Origin: JACCZX01 sp963729165
GTDB lineage: Bacteria; Pseudomonadota; Gammaproteobacteria; Burkholderiales; Burkholderiaceae_F
DNA: 64,000 nucleotides
Direction: 5' to 3'
Assembly: GCA_963729165.1 (NCBI GenBank)
Contig: CAVSMM010000007.1
Location: 62,001-126,000 of the forward strand
In this document: positions 1-8,797 of the stretch, one piece after another
Layout of the letters: the number at the start of each line of letters is the position of its first letter
Numbering within the stretch: position 1 is the first letter of the stretch
Made by a program: the position numbers and the translations under genes
The notes under the pieces: model-generated
Databases searched by the model: none
What the model saw: the letters and a program-made list of their open reading frames with translations, nothing else
Told to the model about the DNA's origin: nothing

Positions 1-219
1 ACGCAAACGTTCTTTCACCAGCCCGACAATGATGTCGTCCGACACCAGGGCTCCGGTATCCATCACTTTCTTGGCCGCCAAACCCAGCGGGGTGCCGGCG
101 ACGATCGCGGCCCGCAGCATGTCCCCGGTTGAGATCTGTGGAATTTTGTAACGCTCCTTGATGAACGCGGCCTGCGTGCCTTTGCCCGCACCTGGCGGGC
201 CGAGAAGTATGAGTCGCAT
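1..219 (-). CDS. adk: Adenylate kinase (partial, N-terminal 73 residues)
   Basis: Interconverts ATP + AMP and 2 ADP in the cytoplasm. Only the first 73 codons are in the window; the gene runs off the left edge. The product starts MRLILLGPPGAGKGTQA, the adenylate kinase P-loop (GxPGAGKGT at residues 7-15), followed by QISTGDMLRAA of the NMP-binding region. The ATG at 219-217 has a G-rich GGGGGAC ribosome-binding stretch just upstream. It follows kdsB in the same direction, as in many betaproteobacteria, but here a solute-binding-protein gene and a terminator lie between them, so adk probably has its own promoter in 220-306. Confidence 0.95.
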   Translation of the reverse strand, partial: MRLILLGPPGAGKGTQAAFIKERYKIPQISTGDMLRAAIVAGTPLGLAAKKVMDTGALVSDDIIVGLVKERLR

Positions 220-306
220 CTTCGTCCCCCGGCTTCTGTTGTAGTTATGTGCGACTGCTGCGGTCTCGACAAAGCAGCGCGCGAGTTTACCCAAATGACC
301 TTGCGC

Positions 307-332
307 AACAAAAAGGGCCGGCGAACCGGCCC
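307..332 (-). terminator. Rho-independent terminator after the solute-binding protein gene
   Basis: Read on the minus strand this is a perfect 7-bp GGGCCGG/CCGGCCC stem with a TTCG tetraloop, followed by TTTTTGTT. It begins 19 bases past the stop codon of the binding-protein gene and would separate that gene from adk. Confidence 0.85.
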
Positions 333-350
333 ATTGTCACGCGCGAAATC

Positions 351-1943
351 CTACTCGTTGCTGCCGATCGTCACCGATTCCATATTCAGTACATTGTCAG
401 GCCGGTGCATGACCGTCACGTTGCTGCGCATCGCCCACGGAATCATTTGCCGATGCAGAGGCACATGATGTACCTGCGCGTTGTGCTCGGCGATCGCCTG
501 GCGGATCGTGTCGCGCCGCTTCTCCGGATTCGGCTCGACCGCCGCGCTGTCGATCAGCGCATCGAGCTTTGGATTGACGTACCGCCCGTAGTTAAACGAG
601 CCATTGCCGCTCTTGTCATCATTCGAGCGCAGTACCGGCGACAGCATCGTCTGCGCGTCGGTGATCGCACCGCCCCAGCCGAGCATGTACATGCTGGTGT
701 CGTATTTCTCGAGCTTCGGAAAATACGTGGCGCGCGGCTGCGTATTGACTTTGGTGTTGATGCCGACCTTGGCCAGCATCGACGCTACCGCGATACAGAT
801 CTCCTCGTCATTGACATAGCGATTGTTCGGGCAATCCAGCGTCACTTCAAACCCGTTTGCATAGCCTGCTTCGGCCAGCAGCTGCTTTGAGCGGTTGATG
901 TCGTACGCAAGCCGCTTTTCGGCATCGGGATTGGACGCAGTGATCGACGGCGTTATGCCGCCGGTAGGCAGGGCCGAGCCGCGCATGATCCGCGACTTGA
1001 TCGCCTCGATATCGATCGCGTGGTAAACGGCCTGACGCACGCGAACATCCTTGAACGGATTCTTTCCCTTGACGTTCGAGTACAGCAGCTCGTCACGCGT
1101 TTGGTCGAAGCCGAAGAACACGACGCGGTTTTCCGGCCCGCGCACGATCTTCGTGCCTTTGTTCTCTTCGATGCGACGGACGTCTTGCGGCGGCGGGTCC
1201 AGGATGAAATCGACCTGGCCAGACAACAATGCAGCGGTGCGCGTTGCGTCGGCGCTGACCTGCGTATAGACCACTTCATCCACGTTGCCAGGCGCGCGGC
1301 CCTCCTTGATCCCCCACCAATTCGGGTTGCGCTTCAAAACCGTCTTGATGCCAGGCTCGCGCGAGACGAGGATCCACGCGCCGGTGCCGTTGGCATTGCG
1401 CGACGCGAACGTTTCCTCCTTCGCTTTGAAGTCGAGCGGCCGCTCGACTTTGTTCTTAGTCGCCCACGCCTTGCTCATGATGTAAATCGTGGTCGCGTGT
1501 TCGAGCGCGATCGGATTGGGCTTGTCCTGCACAAACTCGACGGTGAAGTCGTCGATCTTGCGCGGCTTGCCGACCGGAATCGCGTACTGCCGCAGCTGCG
1601 AGTTCGGATGGCTGGCGCGCTCGTACGAAAAAACGATGTCATCGGCGGTGAATGGCGAGCCATCGTGAAACTTCACGCCCTGACGCAGCGTGAATCTCCA
1701 GGTGGTCGGGTTGACCTGCTGCCAGCTGGTGGCAAGCCCGGGGACAAGCTTCAGCGTGTTGTCGCGCATCACCAGCGTGTCATGCACAGACTGCGAAAAC
1801 ATGTTGGTCAGGCCTTCGTTCTGCGAGAACGGATCTGCGGTCTGCGGATCGCCCTGCGACGCCCAGCGCAGCGTCTTGGCGTCGGCCGCGGTCACGGCTA
1901 ACGCAGCAGTCGCAGCGCAGATTGCGAGATAACGCGTGATCAT
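351..1943 (-). CDS. Family 5 extracellular solute-binding protein (peptide/nickel ABC transporter type)
   Basis: Predicted 530-residue periplasmic binding protein of the OppA/DppA type (SBP_bac_5), which captures peptides or similar solutes for an ABC importer. The N-terminus MITRYLAICAATAALAVTAADA is a Sec signal peptide with a likely cut after ADA. The mature part carries family hallmarks: LVPGLATSWQ, TWRFTLRQGVKFHDGSPFTADDI near residues 80-110, and VRQAVYHAID in the second lobe. The ATG at 1943 is chosen because the signal peptide begins there and GGGAG lies 7 bases upstream; the open frame continues further 5' only as a spurious extension over kdsB. No permease or ATPase gene is adjacent, so it is an orphan inserted between kdsB and adk. 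Ligand unknown. Confidence 0.9.
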   Translation of the reverse strand: MITRYLAICAATAALAVTAADAKTLRWASQGDPQTADPFSQNEGLTNMFSQSVHDTLVMRDNTLKLVPGLATSWQQVNPTTWRFTLRQGVKFHDGSPFTADDIVFSYERASHPNSQLRQYAIPVGKPRKIDDFTVEFVQDKPNPIALEHATTIYIMSKAWATKNKVERPLDFKAKEETFASRNANGTGAWILVSREPGIKTVLKRNPNWWGIKEGRAPGNVDEVVYTQVSADATRTAALLSGQVDFILDPPPQDVRRIEENKGTKIVRGPENRVVFFGFDQTRDELLYSNVKGKNPFKDVRVRQAVYHAIDIEAIKSRIMRGSALPTGGITPSITASNPDAEKRLAYDINRSKQLLAEAGYANGFEVTLDCPNNRYVNDEEICIAVASMLAKVGINTKVNTQPRATYFPKLEKYDTSMYMLGWGGAITDAQTMLSPVLRSNDDKSGNGSFNYGRYVNPKLDALIDSAAVEPNPEKRRDTIRQAIAEHNAQVHHVPLHRQMIPWAMRSNVTVMHRPDNVLNMESVTIGSNE

Positions 1944-1980
1944 GAAGACTCCCTGATGAACCCAACGATGGGCGCGGAGT

Positions 1981-2739
1981 TTAGTCCGCGACCATGCTCC
2001 GCACGCGATGCAAGTCGTCCGGCGTGTCGACTCCCGGCGGCAACGCAGAGTCGAGCTGCAACACCGCGATGCCAATCCCTTGCGCCAGCGCGCGCAGCTG
2101 CTCCAGCTTTTCATGCTCTTCGATCGCCGACCGCGGCAGCGTCGGAAAGCGCGCCAAGAACCCAGCGCGATACGCATAAAGTCCGACATGGCGAAAGGCG
2201 GGCAGTCCGGGGGGCAACACGGCACGGGTTGCCGTAAAGGCATCGCGTGACCAGGGAATCGGAGCGCGTGAAAACATCAACGCGCGTCCCTCGACGTCTA
2301 CGACGACCTTGACGACGTCGGGACTAAAGAACTCATTCGCATCGACGATCTCGTGTGCGGCGGTCGCGATCTCGCAGTCGGTGCTCGTGTGCAGCAAGTG
2401 CGCGACATCGTGCATGATCGCAGGCGGCAACAGCGGCTCGTCGGCCTGCACGTTGACCACGATCGTGCGCGGATCGAGCGCCAGCAGGCGCGCGGCCTCT
2501 GCCAACCGGTCGGTGCCGCTCTCATGCGCCTTCGAGGTAAGCATCGAATGGACGCCGTGCGCGGTGCATGCGGCCACAATTTCAGCATCGTCCGCAGCGA
2601 CGACGACACGCGCCGCCCCGCTTCTTTGTGCATTCCGCGCGACGCGTACAACCATCGGAACGCCACCGATGTCAGCGAGCGGTTTATTGAGTAGGCGCGT
2701 CGACGCCAACCGCGCCGGCACGACGACGACAAACTCCAC
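1981..2739 (-). CDS. kdsB: 3-deoxy-manno-octulosonate cytidylyltransferase (CMP-KDO synthetase)
   Basis: Activates KDO with CTP to CMP-KDO for lipopolysaccharide inner-core synthesis in the cytoplasm. The 252-residue product is full length. Near the N-terminus it has the nucleotidyltransferase signature ARLASTRLLNKPLADIGG (residues 9-26), then SGTDRLAEAA and VVNVQADEPLLP around residues 75-105. The start codon is GTG, only five bases after the Trm112 stop, which suggests translational coupling. It belongs to the envelope cluster exbB-exbD-lpxK-Trm112-kdsB, all on the minus strand. No frameshift was seen in this copy. Confidence 0.96.
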   Translation of the reverse strand: MEFVVVVPARLASTRLLNKPLADIGGVPMVVRVARNAQRSGAARVVVAADDAEIVAACTAHGVHSMLTSKAHESGTDRLAEAARLLALDPRTIVVNVQADEPLLPPAIMHDVAHLLHTSTDCEIATAAHEIVDANEFFSPDVVKVVVDVEGRALMFSRAPIPWSRDAFTATRAVLPPGLPAFRHVGLYAYRAGFLARFPTLPRSAIEEHEKLEQLRALAQGIGIAVLQLDSALPPGVDTPDDLHRVRSMVAD

Positions 2740-2744
2740 TGGAC

Positions 2745-2927
2745 TTAGCGGCCGAGTTCGGCCGGCTCGACTTTGCGCGCGTCGGATTCGAGCATCACAG
2801 GAATGCCGTCGCGGATCGGAAATGCAAGTGCATCGGCCTTGCAGACGAACTCATTGGACGCCTTGCGGTAATCGAGCAGCCCTTTACAGATCGGGCACAC
2901 GAGAATGTCAAGCAGACGATGGTCCAT
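2745..2927 (-). CDS. Trm112 family small zinc-ribbon-like protein
   Basis: Sixty-residue protein of the Trm112/YcaR family, small partners or activators of methyltransferases. It shows the family core MDHRLLDILVCPICKG with one CPIC pair (cysteines near residues 10 and 13), then a short beta domain containing LAFPIRDGIPVML. The second cysteine pair of eukaryotic Trm112 is absent, as is usual in bacteria. The ATG at 2927 is used because the family begins at MD; this start lies inside the last codons of lpxK (20-base overlap). Placement between lpxK and kdsB is the conserved proteobacterial arrangement. Its bacterial role is not settled. Confidence 0.92.
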   Translation of the reverse strand: MDHRLLDILVCPICKGLLDYRKASNEFVCKADALAFPIRDGIPVMLESDARKVEPAELGR

Positions 2928-4008
2928 CAGTGTTTCCTCGCGTTTGTCTCGCAGATATTCGCGCGTTTGTGATCCGTAATACAACGGCGTCGATCAGCGC
3001 CGGATCGACTTCGGTCACCAACGGCACGACCCACAAGCGCGAATCACTCGCCAGCGATAAATTGTCGGCGCATTTTACGGCGTCCTTTTCGGTAATCAGA
3101 ATGCGATCAGCGACGCACTCGGCAAAGGGATTCGTTTGATAGTCGAAGTGATCGGCAAGCGGCAGCGTGTCGATGACGAGACCCGCTGCACGCAACATCG
3201 CAAAGAATCGATCGGGTGCTCCGATGCCGGCCGCAGCCGTCAAGCGCCATCCATGCGACCGTTGTTCGGCGGCGAGCGCCGATAGCTCGATACGCAGCTT
3301 CGGTTCGTGCAGCGCGAACGCACCGGTCACGTGCGTGCGCATCCGATAGAGCGGCGCCGCCCCCGCCATCGCGCACACCTCGTCCGCGACGCCATTGAGC
3401 ACAATCGCATCGACCCCATTGAGCCGGCTGCGTGGCTCGCGCAACGGTCCGGCGGGCAGCATCCAGCCGTTACCCAGCCCGCGATAGTTAAGGACTGCGA
3501 TTTCCATATCGCGCGCCAGTTGCCAATGCTGCAGGCCGTCGTCGGCGACGATCACGTCGCACTCGGGATTCTCTGCGCGCAAGAGCTCGCGCGGCCTCGA
3601 GCGCGCCGCTTCGCGATCGCCAGTGGCGCGGCTGTTGCGCGCACGATGAGCAATGGCTCATCGCCGACTTGCCGCGCGGCGTCTTCTGCGCGCACCCGCC
3701 GCGGCGCGCTGTCGAGCGCGCCATAGCCGCGCGACACGATGCCGGGTCGCCAGCCGCGCGCGCTCAGGGCGCGTACCAGCTCGACGGTGAGTGGAGTCTT
3801 GCCAGTCCCACCGACGTAAACGTTGCCGACGACGACCACCGGTACATCGAGTCGAATCGGCCGACGAATGTGCAGCGAATACAGTGCGCCCCGGCAGCGG
3901 TAAATCAGGTAATGAAGGGCAGACAGTGGTGATAACAGCCATGCGAGAGCGCCGCGTCGCTGCCATGCTTCGACAATGCGCGAGCTGTAGCCGGGTGCGC
4001 AGCAGCAC
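2908..4008 (-). CDS. lpxK: Tetraacyldisaccharide 4'-kinase LpxK, interrupted by frameshifts
   Basis: Phosphorylates the lipid A disaccharide precursor at the 4' position on the inner membrane. The N-terminal segment holds a hydrophobic anchor (ALAWLLSPLSALHYLIYR) and the P-loop VGNVYVGGTGKTP; the C-terminal segment contains ADDGLQHWQLARD and ends in the Trm112 start. The reading frame changes twice within about 40 bases near 3560-3610, between AIAKRR and RAENPECD, so no single ORF covers the protein. Single-base errors are likelier than true loss because the flanking halves are well conserved. The start is uncertain: the good frame has no ATG between the exbD stop (4047) and the first conserved residues. 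The GTG at 4008 is one candidate but is out of frame, hinting at a further error. Confidence 0.85.
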
Positions 4009-4046
4009 GGCGATCGCTGGACGCGAATCGAATGCAGCGCCGGCGC

Positions 4047-4469
4047 TTACTTGCCGGCGTCGGTGCGCTGCGTCGCAAAACTGATTCGCACGATGCCGGC
4101 CAGCCGCGCCGCTTCCATCACGCCAATGACCGCCTGGTGCGGCGCTTGTGCGTCGGCATTGATGATCAGCAACACACTATCGGCTCCTTTGCCCGCGACG
4201 CGCAGCGCATCGGCAAATGCTCGGACGTCGTTCGAGGCAAGCAGCTGGCGCTCGATCGCGTAGCGGCCATCCGCGGTGACGGCGACGTTGATTTCGTTCG
4301 GCTGCAAGGTGGGCTGCGTGGCATCGGCCGAAGGCAATGTGATTTGAAGCTCCGCAAAGCGCGAGTAGGTGGTGCTGACGGCAAGAAAGATCAGCACGAT
4401 CAGCAGCACATCGATCAGCGGAATCAGATTGATCTCCGGCTCTTCGTCCAGCGCGCGTCGGAAGCGCAT
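4047..4469 (-). CDS. exbD: ExbD/TolR family biopolymer transport protein
   Basis: Inner-membrane proton-channel subunit that works with ExbB to energise TonB-type outer-membrane transport. The 140-residue product has the family layout: short cytoplasmic N-terminus (MRFRRALDEEPEINLIPLIDV), one membrane helix (VLLIVLIFLAVSTTY, about residues 19-35) carrying the conserved Asp in PLIDV, and a periplasmic domain of about 100 residues. The ATG at 4469 shares one base with the inferred exbB stop (TGATG), showing a tightly coupled pair. No tonB gene is nearby; lpxK follows directly, the frequent betaproteobacterial order exbB-exbD-lpxK. Confidence 0.93.
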   Translation of the reverse strand: MRFRRALDEEPEINLIPLIDVLLIVLIFLAVSTTYSRFAELQITLPSADATQPTLQPNEINVAVTADGRYAIERQLLASNDVRAFADALRVAGKGADSVLLIINADAQAPHQAVIGVMEAARLAGIVRISFATQRTDAGK

Positions 4470-5091
4470 CAAGCACGCTCCGCGCGTTCGGGCCTGGGGT
4501 CGCAAACACCGCTTCGAGCAGTCGCTCGGCCTGCTCCTCCATGTCGACCAGATAATCATCGACCAGCCGCTTGAAGTAGCGATAAGCGAGCACCGCGGGC
4601 ACCGCGACGATGATGCCGAGCGCGGTGCAGTAAAGCGCCACCGAAATGCCGCGCGCCAGCTCCTGCGGGTTCGAGCCTGCTTGCTGGGAGGCGAAAATGG
4701 CGATCATGCCGACGACGGTTCCCAACAAGCCCAACAGCGGTGCGATTGACCCGATCGATCCCAGCAACGTCAGATTCTTCGTTAAACGATTGGCGACGAC
4801 TGCGCCGGCGGCCTCGATCTGCTGCATGGCGCCTTCGCGACTCGTGCGCTCGTTGCGCAAACCGGCTGCGAGCACTTTGCCCAGCGGCGAATTGGCCTCG
4901 AGCTTGGCAACCACCTCGGGCGTGATCTTCCGGTTCCTCCAGAGACCGAGTACGTCGGTCAATAAAGTGGCGGGGACCACATTCCTGCGTTGCAACGCGA
5001 TCCCGCGTTCGATAATCAGCCCCAGTGCAAAAATGGACGCCAGGATCAGAGGAATAATGGGCCAGCCGAGCTCAATGATGATGGCAAACAA
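4469..5091 (-). CDS. exbB: MotA/TolQ/ExbB proton channel protein, with a 3' frameshift
   Basis: Pentameric partner of ExbD in the proton-motive motor. Three membrane segments are visible: PIIPLILASIFALGLIIERG, LLGSIGSIAPLLGLLGTVVGMI and ISVALYCTALGIIVAVPAVLA, matching the family. The start is a TTG at 5091 with AAGGA seven bases upstream. As written, the frame runs on to 4177, overlapping exbD by nearly 300 bases and adding a non-conserved tail. In the alternative frame the sequence just before exbD reads PERAERA then TGA, and the TGA overlaps the exbD ATG. One missing base near 4480-4500 restores a 207-residue ExbB of normal length, so the long tail is treated as an artefact. Confidence 0.88.
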
Positions 5092-5162
5092 CGGGAATCC
5101 TTTGTGGTGTGGGCGCTTGCGCGAGCGCGCACTGTAGAGATGGCTGACATGCGCAGCAAGTT

Positions 5163-5179
5163 TCCACAGTTACTGTGGA
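5163..5179. promoter_or_regulatory. Perfect 8-bp palindrome in the exbB/xseA divergent intergenic region
   Basis: TCCACAGT, one central T, ACTGTGGA is a perfect inverted repeat about 70 bases upstream of exbB. A second repeat, TGTGCA-GCT-TGCACA, lies at 5235-5249. Both are in the 259-base gap between the divergent genes exbB and xseA and could be operators. No regulator can be assigned. The rest of the gap shows nothing else clear. Confidence 0.4.
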
Positions 5180-5350
5180 CAAGTATGTGAAGAAGTAGTG
5201 GCCGGCAGCCCTAAGCCTTTGTTGCAATTTGGTTTGTGCAGCTTGCACAGCGGTTAGGCAGCGTATTTAAGTCGATGAATTTCAATACCTTAACTTAAGC
5301 ATGCTCAAAACAAAGCTCACGCATCAGCGCGATCCGCAATCTACCTCGAT

Positions 5351-6747
5351 GTGTGGACAGGTTCCGCTCGGAAACCCGCATGGCGCTTGACTTCGACCAA
5401 CGCAGATGCAGAAAACACGCGGGCTGCGCTGACAGTTTCCGCGTTGAACCGCGCAGTTTCGGGCTTGCTTCAGCGAAGCTTCCCATTGGTGCGGGTTCGC
5501 GGCGAGATTGCCAACGTGACACGCGCGGCAAGCGGACATTGGTACTTTGCGTTGAAGGACGATCAGGCGCAGGCGCGCTGCGTGATGTTTCGTGCGCGCA
5601 ACCAGTTGCTCGGCTGGATGCCGCGCGATGGCGACGAAGTCGAGGTGAGCGCCGTCGTTTCGCTGTACGAAGCGCGCGGCGAGTTTCAATTGAGCGTCGA
5701 GTCGATGCGCCGAGCGGGGCAGGGCAGGTTGTTCGAAGAGTTCCTGAGGCTTAAAGCCCAACTCGCGGCCGAAGGACTGTTTGCCGGCGAGCGCAAGCGA
5801 TCCGCTGCCACGCGTGCCGCGCCGGGTGGCCGTCGTGACGTCGATGCAAGCGGCCGCGCTGTCGCGACGTCGTCACGGCGCTGTGTCGCCGCGCTCCGTA
5901 CGTCGGCGTCATCATTTATCCGGTGCCGGTGCAGGGCGCGGGGGCGGGTAGTGCTAGATCGCCGCAATGCTTGGAAGAGTATCTAGGCGGGCAGCTGCTG
6001 ACGGGGCCGATGTGGTGTTGTTGGTGCGCGGCGGCGGTTCGATCGAGGATCTTTGGGCGTTTAATGAGGAGGCGGTCGCGCGTGCGATCGTGTCGTGCAC
6101 GATCCCAGTCGTTGTCGGTGTCGGTCACGAAAGCGACATCACGATTGCCGACTTTGCGGCCGATCTTCGCGCGCCAACCCCTACTGCGGCAGCTGAAATG
6201 GTCGCGCCGGCCGCAGCGGCATCTGGTCGCGACCATCGATGCGCAGCATGCTGCGCTTTCGCAGTGCGCTGCGGCGACTGATCGAAAGGTCTCAGCAGCG
6301 GATCGATTATGTGCAACGGCTTGCGACGGCACGCCGGGCGCCGTGGAAGGTACTGGCCGGCCAGTTGGAAGCGCTACGCCTGCGCACGTGGCAGTGCGTT
6401 GGTCGATGCGCTCGCGGAAGCGCGTGGTCGATCGGCTCCCGCGTTCATCGGTTGCTGGTCGCACGGCCAAGCGCGAACGCCGCTTCCGTGCGTGTCGGTG
6501 CGTTGTCGGCGGCGCGGCGTGCGGCGATGCTCGCGCAATTAGGCGCCACCAGGCGCGCGTCGAAAGCGCATTGGCGGCGCTCGCGCATCTCGACCCGGGA
6601 CAAACTCTGGCGCGTGGTTTTAGCATCGTGCGCGATGCGAGCGGTGCACTGGTGCGCGATTCGGAACAGGTCGATATCGGCCAGACGCTGGAGATCGAAT
6701 TTGCGCGCGGCGGCGCAAGCACGCGCGTCGAGCGCGTGCGGCGATAA
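5351..6747 (+). CDS. xseA: Exodeoxyribonuclease VII large subunit XseA, many frameshifts
   Basis: Large subunit of the single-strand exonuclease that degrades DNA to oligonucleotides. Conserved blocks appear in order but in different frames: an N-terminal OB fold (LTVSALNRAVSGLLQRSFP, VRGEIANV, GHWYFALKD) from about 5440; VAVVTSMQAAAL near 5830; DVVTALCRRAPYVGVIIYPVPVQG near 5860-5935; VVLLVRGGGSIEDLWAFNEEAVARAI near 6010-6090; HESDITIADFAADLRAPTPTAAAEM near 6125-6200; and the C-terminal LDPGQTLARGFSIVRD near 6590. At least five frame changes lie between 5820 and 6560. The full span equals about 465 codons, the normal family length, so the gene is all there and only the frame is broken. The start is uncertain (GTG at 5351, or TTG at 5387). 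Confidence 0.82.
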
Positions 6748-6823
6748 AGAGTCGGCGCAGCGTTACGCATGCTAGATTGTTAGCAGCTCGAGCAGCTGAG
6801 CAAATAACAAGCAAGGAGGGACT

Positions 6824-7429
6824 ATGGGCGCAATACTTCCAATCGCTGGGACGCACGGTCACGGCCGGGGTCGCTCTGTTGATCGTGCTGGTGGCGATCG
6901 TGGTGGGTGTCACTGGCACGCCGGTTCGCGTCGATCATGCATGGATGACGTTCTTCATGCGTTGGTTGCACGTTCTGTCCGGCGTGATGTGGATCGGACT
7001 GCTCTGGTACTTCAACTTCGTGCAGATTCCGTCGATGCCGAAGATCCCGGACGAACAGAAGCCGGCGATTGGCAAAGTGATCGCACCCACGGCTCTGTTC
7101 TGGTTCCGCTGGGCCGCGCTCGCGACTGTCGTTACCGGCGCATTGCTCGCCTGGATGATGCGGCTATCTGGTCCGCGCGCTGACGCTGCAAGCCGCCCTT
7201 CGTCGCGATTGGCATCGGCATGTGGCTGGCACTGATCATGGCGTTTAATGTCTGGTTCATCATCTGGCCGAACCAGAAAAAAGCGCTGGGTATCGTGCCC
7301 GTCGCGCCAGAGGAGAAGACTAAGGCAGCCCGCCTGGCAATGCTGACCTCGCGCTTCAACACGATGTTTTCGATTCCGATGCTGTACATGATGGTCATTC
7401 AGCAAAACCGAGGCGGCGCGGTTTTCTGA
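6824..7429 (+). CDS. Urate-oxidase-N / PuuD-like membrane protein, frameshifted
   Basis: Predicted integral membrane protein of about 200 residues resembling the membrane part of PuuD-type urate hydroxylases (Urate_ox_N, formerly DUF989). It lacks the cytochrome c domain of full-length PuuD. Recognisable parts are a first helix (VTAGVALLIVLVAIVVGV), RWLHVLSGVMWIGLLWYFNFVQ, and WLALIMAFNVWFIIWPNQKKALG. A strong AAGGAGGG site precedes the ATG at 6824, but that ATG is out of frame; removing one G from ATGGGCG gives MAQYFQSLGRTVTAG directly in frame. Two further shifts lie near 7165-7195. Family assignment is from memory of conserved patterns and is moderate; the function of stand-alone members is unknown. 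Confidence 0.65.
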
Positions 7430-7450
7430 GCCTGGATGTGATTCGAAAGC

Positions 7451-7481
7451 AATGGGGCCGGCCTGGCCCCATTTGCTTTTT
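7451..7481 (+). terminator. Terminator upstream of sodB
   Basis: AATGGGGCC/GGCCCCATT forms a 9-bp stem with a 5-base loop, followed by TGCTTTTT. It ends the transcript of the preceding membrane-protein gene. Confidence 0.8.
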
Positions 7482-7542
7482 GATGGGCGCAGCAATTGCT
7501 AGAATATCGTGTCTAACACGACTCGTCAAGATCGAGGATCTC

Positions 7543-8147
7543 ATGGAACACAAGCTTCCTCCGCTGCCCTATGCCATGGACGCGCTAGAGCCTGCCCTGT
7601 CGAAGGAAACACTGGAGTTCCACTACGGCAAGCATCATCGAGCCTACGTCAAGGAACTCAACAATTTAATTAAAGGGACTGAGTACGAGAAAGCGACGTT
7701 GGAGCAGATCATTCCAGCGCATCTGGCCCGCTGTTTAACAATGCTGCGCAGACTTGGAACCACACATTCTTCTGGAATTGCATGGCGCCGCGGGGCGGTG
7801 GCGAACCGACCGGTGCGCTGGCGGAGGCGATTCGCGAAAAGTGGGGTTCGTACGCCAAGTTCAAGGAAGCATTTTCAAAGAGCGCGGTCAGCAACTTCGG
7901 CTCGGGATGGACCTGGCTGGCGCTCCGCTCGGACGGCATCGACATTGTCAACACCGACGATGCCGACAATCCATTGACGAACGGCGATGAGCCCTTGTTG
8001 ACGCTCGATGTATGGGAACACGCTTATTACATCGATTACCGCAATGAGCGGCCGAAGTTCGTCGAAGCGTTCTTCACGAGCCTGGTGAACTGGGACTTCG
8101 CTTTGCGAAACTACGACACGTCGCTCAGCGCGGAGGCAGCCCGGTGA
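7543..8147 (+). CDS. sodB: Iron superoxide dismutase, one frameshift
   Basis: Converts superoxide to peroxide and oxygen in the cytoplasm. Starts MEHKLPPLPYAMDALEP, the Fe/Mn SOD N-terminus. Metal ligands are visible: His in LEFHYGKHHRAYV, His in QTWNHTFFWNCM, and Asp/His in DVWEHAYYID. The WNCMAPRGGGEPTG region resembles iron-type enzymes. The frame slips once near 7695-7715 (between LEQII and SGPLFNNAAQTWN). Restoring one base gives a 201-residue enzyme, close to the usual 190-200. Its last 23 bases overlap the convergent DUF192 gene. A terminator precedes it, so it should be transcribed alone. Confidence 0.92.
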
Positions 8148-8586
8148 TCTTGTTGCCGGCCGTTACGCCTCTTTTTGCAAACCAGCCCTGATCCATTTCA
8201 AGCGCGTAGCGCACGGCGCGCGGCGGGCAGGTCGACGCTTCACTTTTCGGTGCCATGTCGGCGATGCTGACGATCGTGCCGTCGTCTTCGATAAACGCGA
8301 TGGACAGCGGAATGAGCGTGTTGCGCATCCAGAAGCAGTGCTGCGACTTGTCCTCGAACACGAACGCCATGCCGTGATTCGGCGCCAGGCGCTCGCGCAT
8401 CATCAATCCAATCATGCGCGATTGTGGCGTCGTCGCGAGCTCGGCTGTGATCACATGTATCCCTGCAGTTAGCTTCGTCGTGCGCAGCGTCGACTGCGGC
8501 AGCTGCTGGGCGAGCAGCACGCCCGACAGTGTGAACGTGCCGAGGACGAGAAAAGCGAGTCGAGCGAAGACTCGTCGTTGGATCAT
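8125..8586 (-). CDS. DUF192 family protein, probably exported
   Basis: Small protein of 153 residues. The N-terminus (RVFARLAFLVLGTFTLSGVLLAQQ) is a signal peptide or anchor, so the domain sits in the periplasm. The DUF192 core is clear: RMIGLMMRERLAPNHGMAFVF, then CFWMRNTLIPLSIAFIEDDGTIV and the C-terminal VRYALEMDQGWFAKRGVTAGNKI. The biochemical role of the family is not established. It converges on sodB with a 23-base overlap; the ATG at 8586 lies about 210 bases from icd, leaving room for divergent promoters. Confidence 0.88.
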   Translation of the reverse strand: MIQRRVFARLAFLVLGTFTLSGVLLAQQLPQSTLRTTKLTAGIHVITAELATTPQSRMIGLMMRERLAPNHGMAFVFEDKSQHCFWMRNTLIPLSIAFIEDDGTIVSIADMAPKSEASTCPPRAVRYALEMDQGWFAKRGVTAGNKITGLPPR

Positions 8587-8797
8587 TTTCTTAATGTAAC
8601 GCGGGCAAAGAAAGGCAGCGGACCCTGCCCTGCCTTGTTCATAGAAACTTCGCTTACGCTTTCTTGTCGGCTTTTATCTTGTCGACTTTCGTGTCAGCGT
8701 CAGAAACGGCTCCGATTCGACGATGGTTGACAGTTTCCAGGGGCGTGAAAAGCAGGCTGGGTAAACTCGCAGGAAAATAAACCGCACTGGAGACTTG

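Noticed and set aside
1944..2243. N-terminal extension of the solute-binding protein frame across kdsB
   Set aside because: No similarity in the extension, and a clear signal peptide and ribosome-binding site define the start at 1943.
4177..4468. C-terminal extension of ExbB overlapping exbD by about 290 bases
   Set aside because: The extension is not conserved, and a one-base correction ends ExbB exactly at the exbD start.
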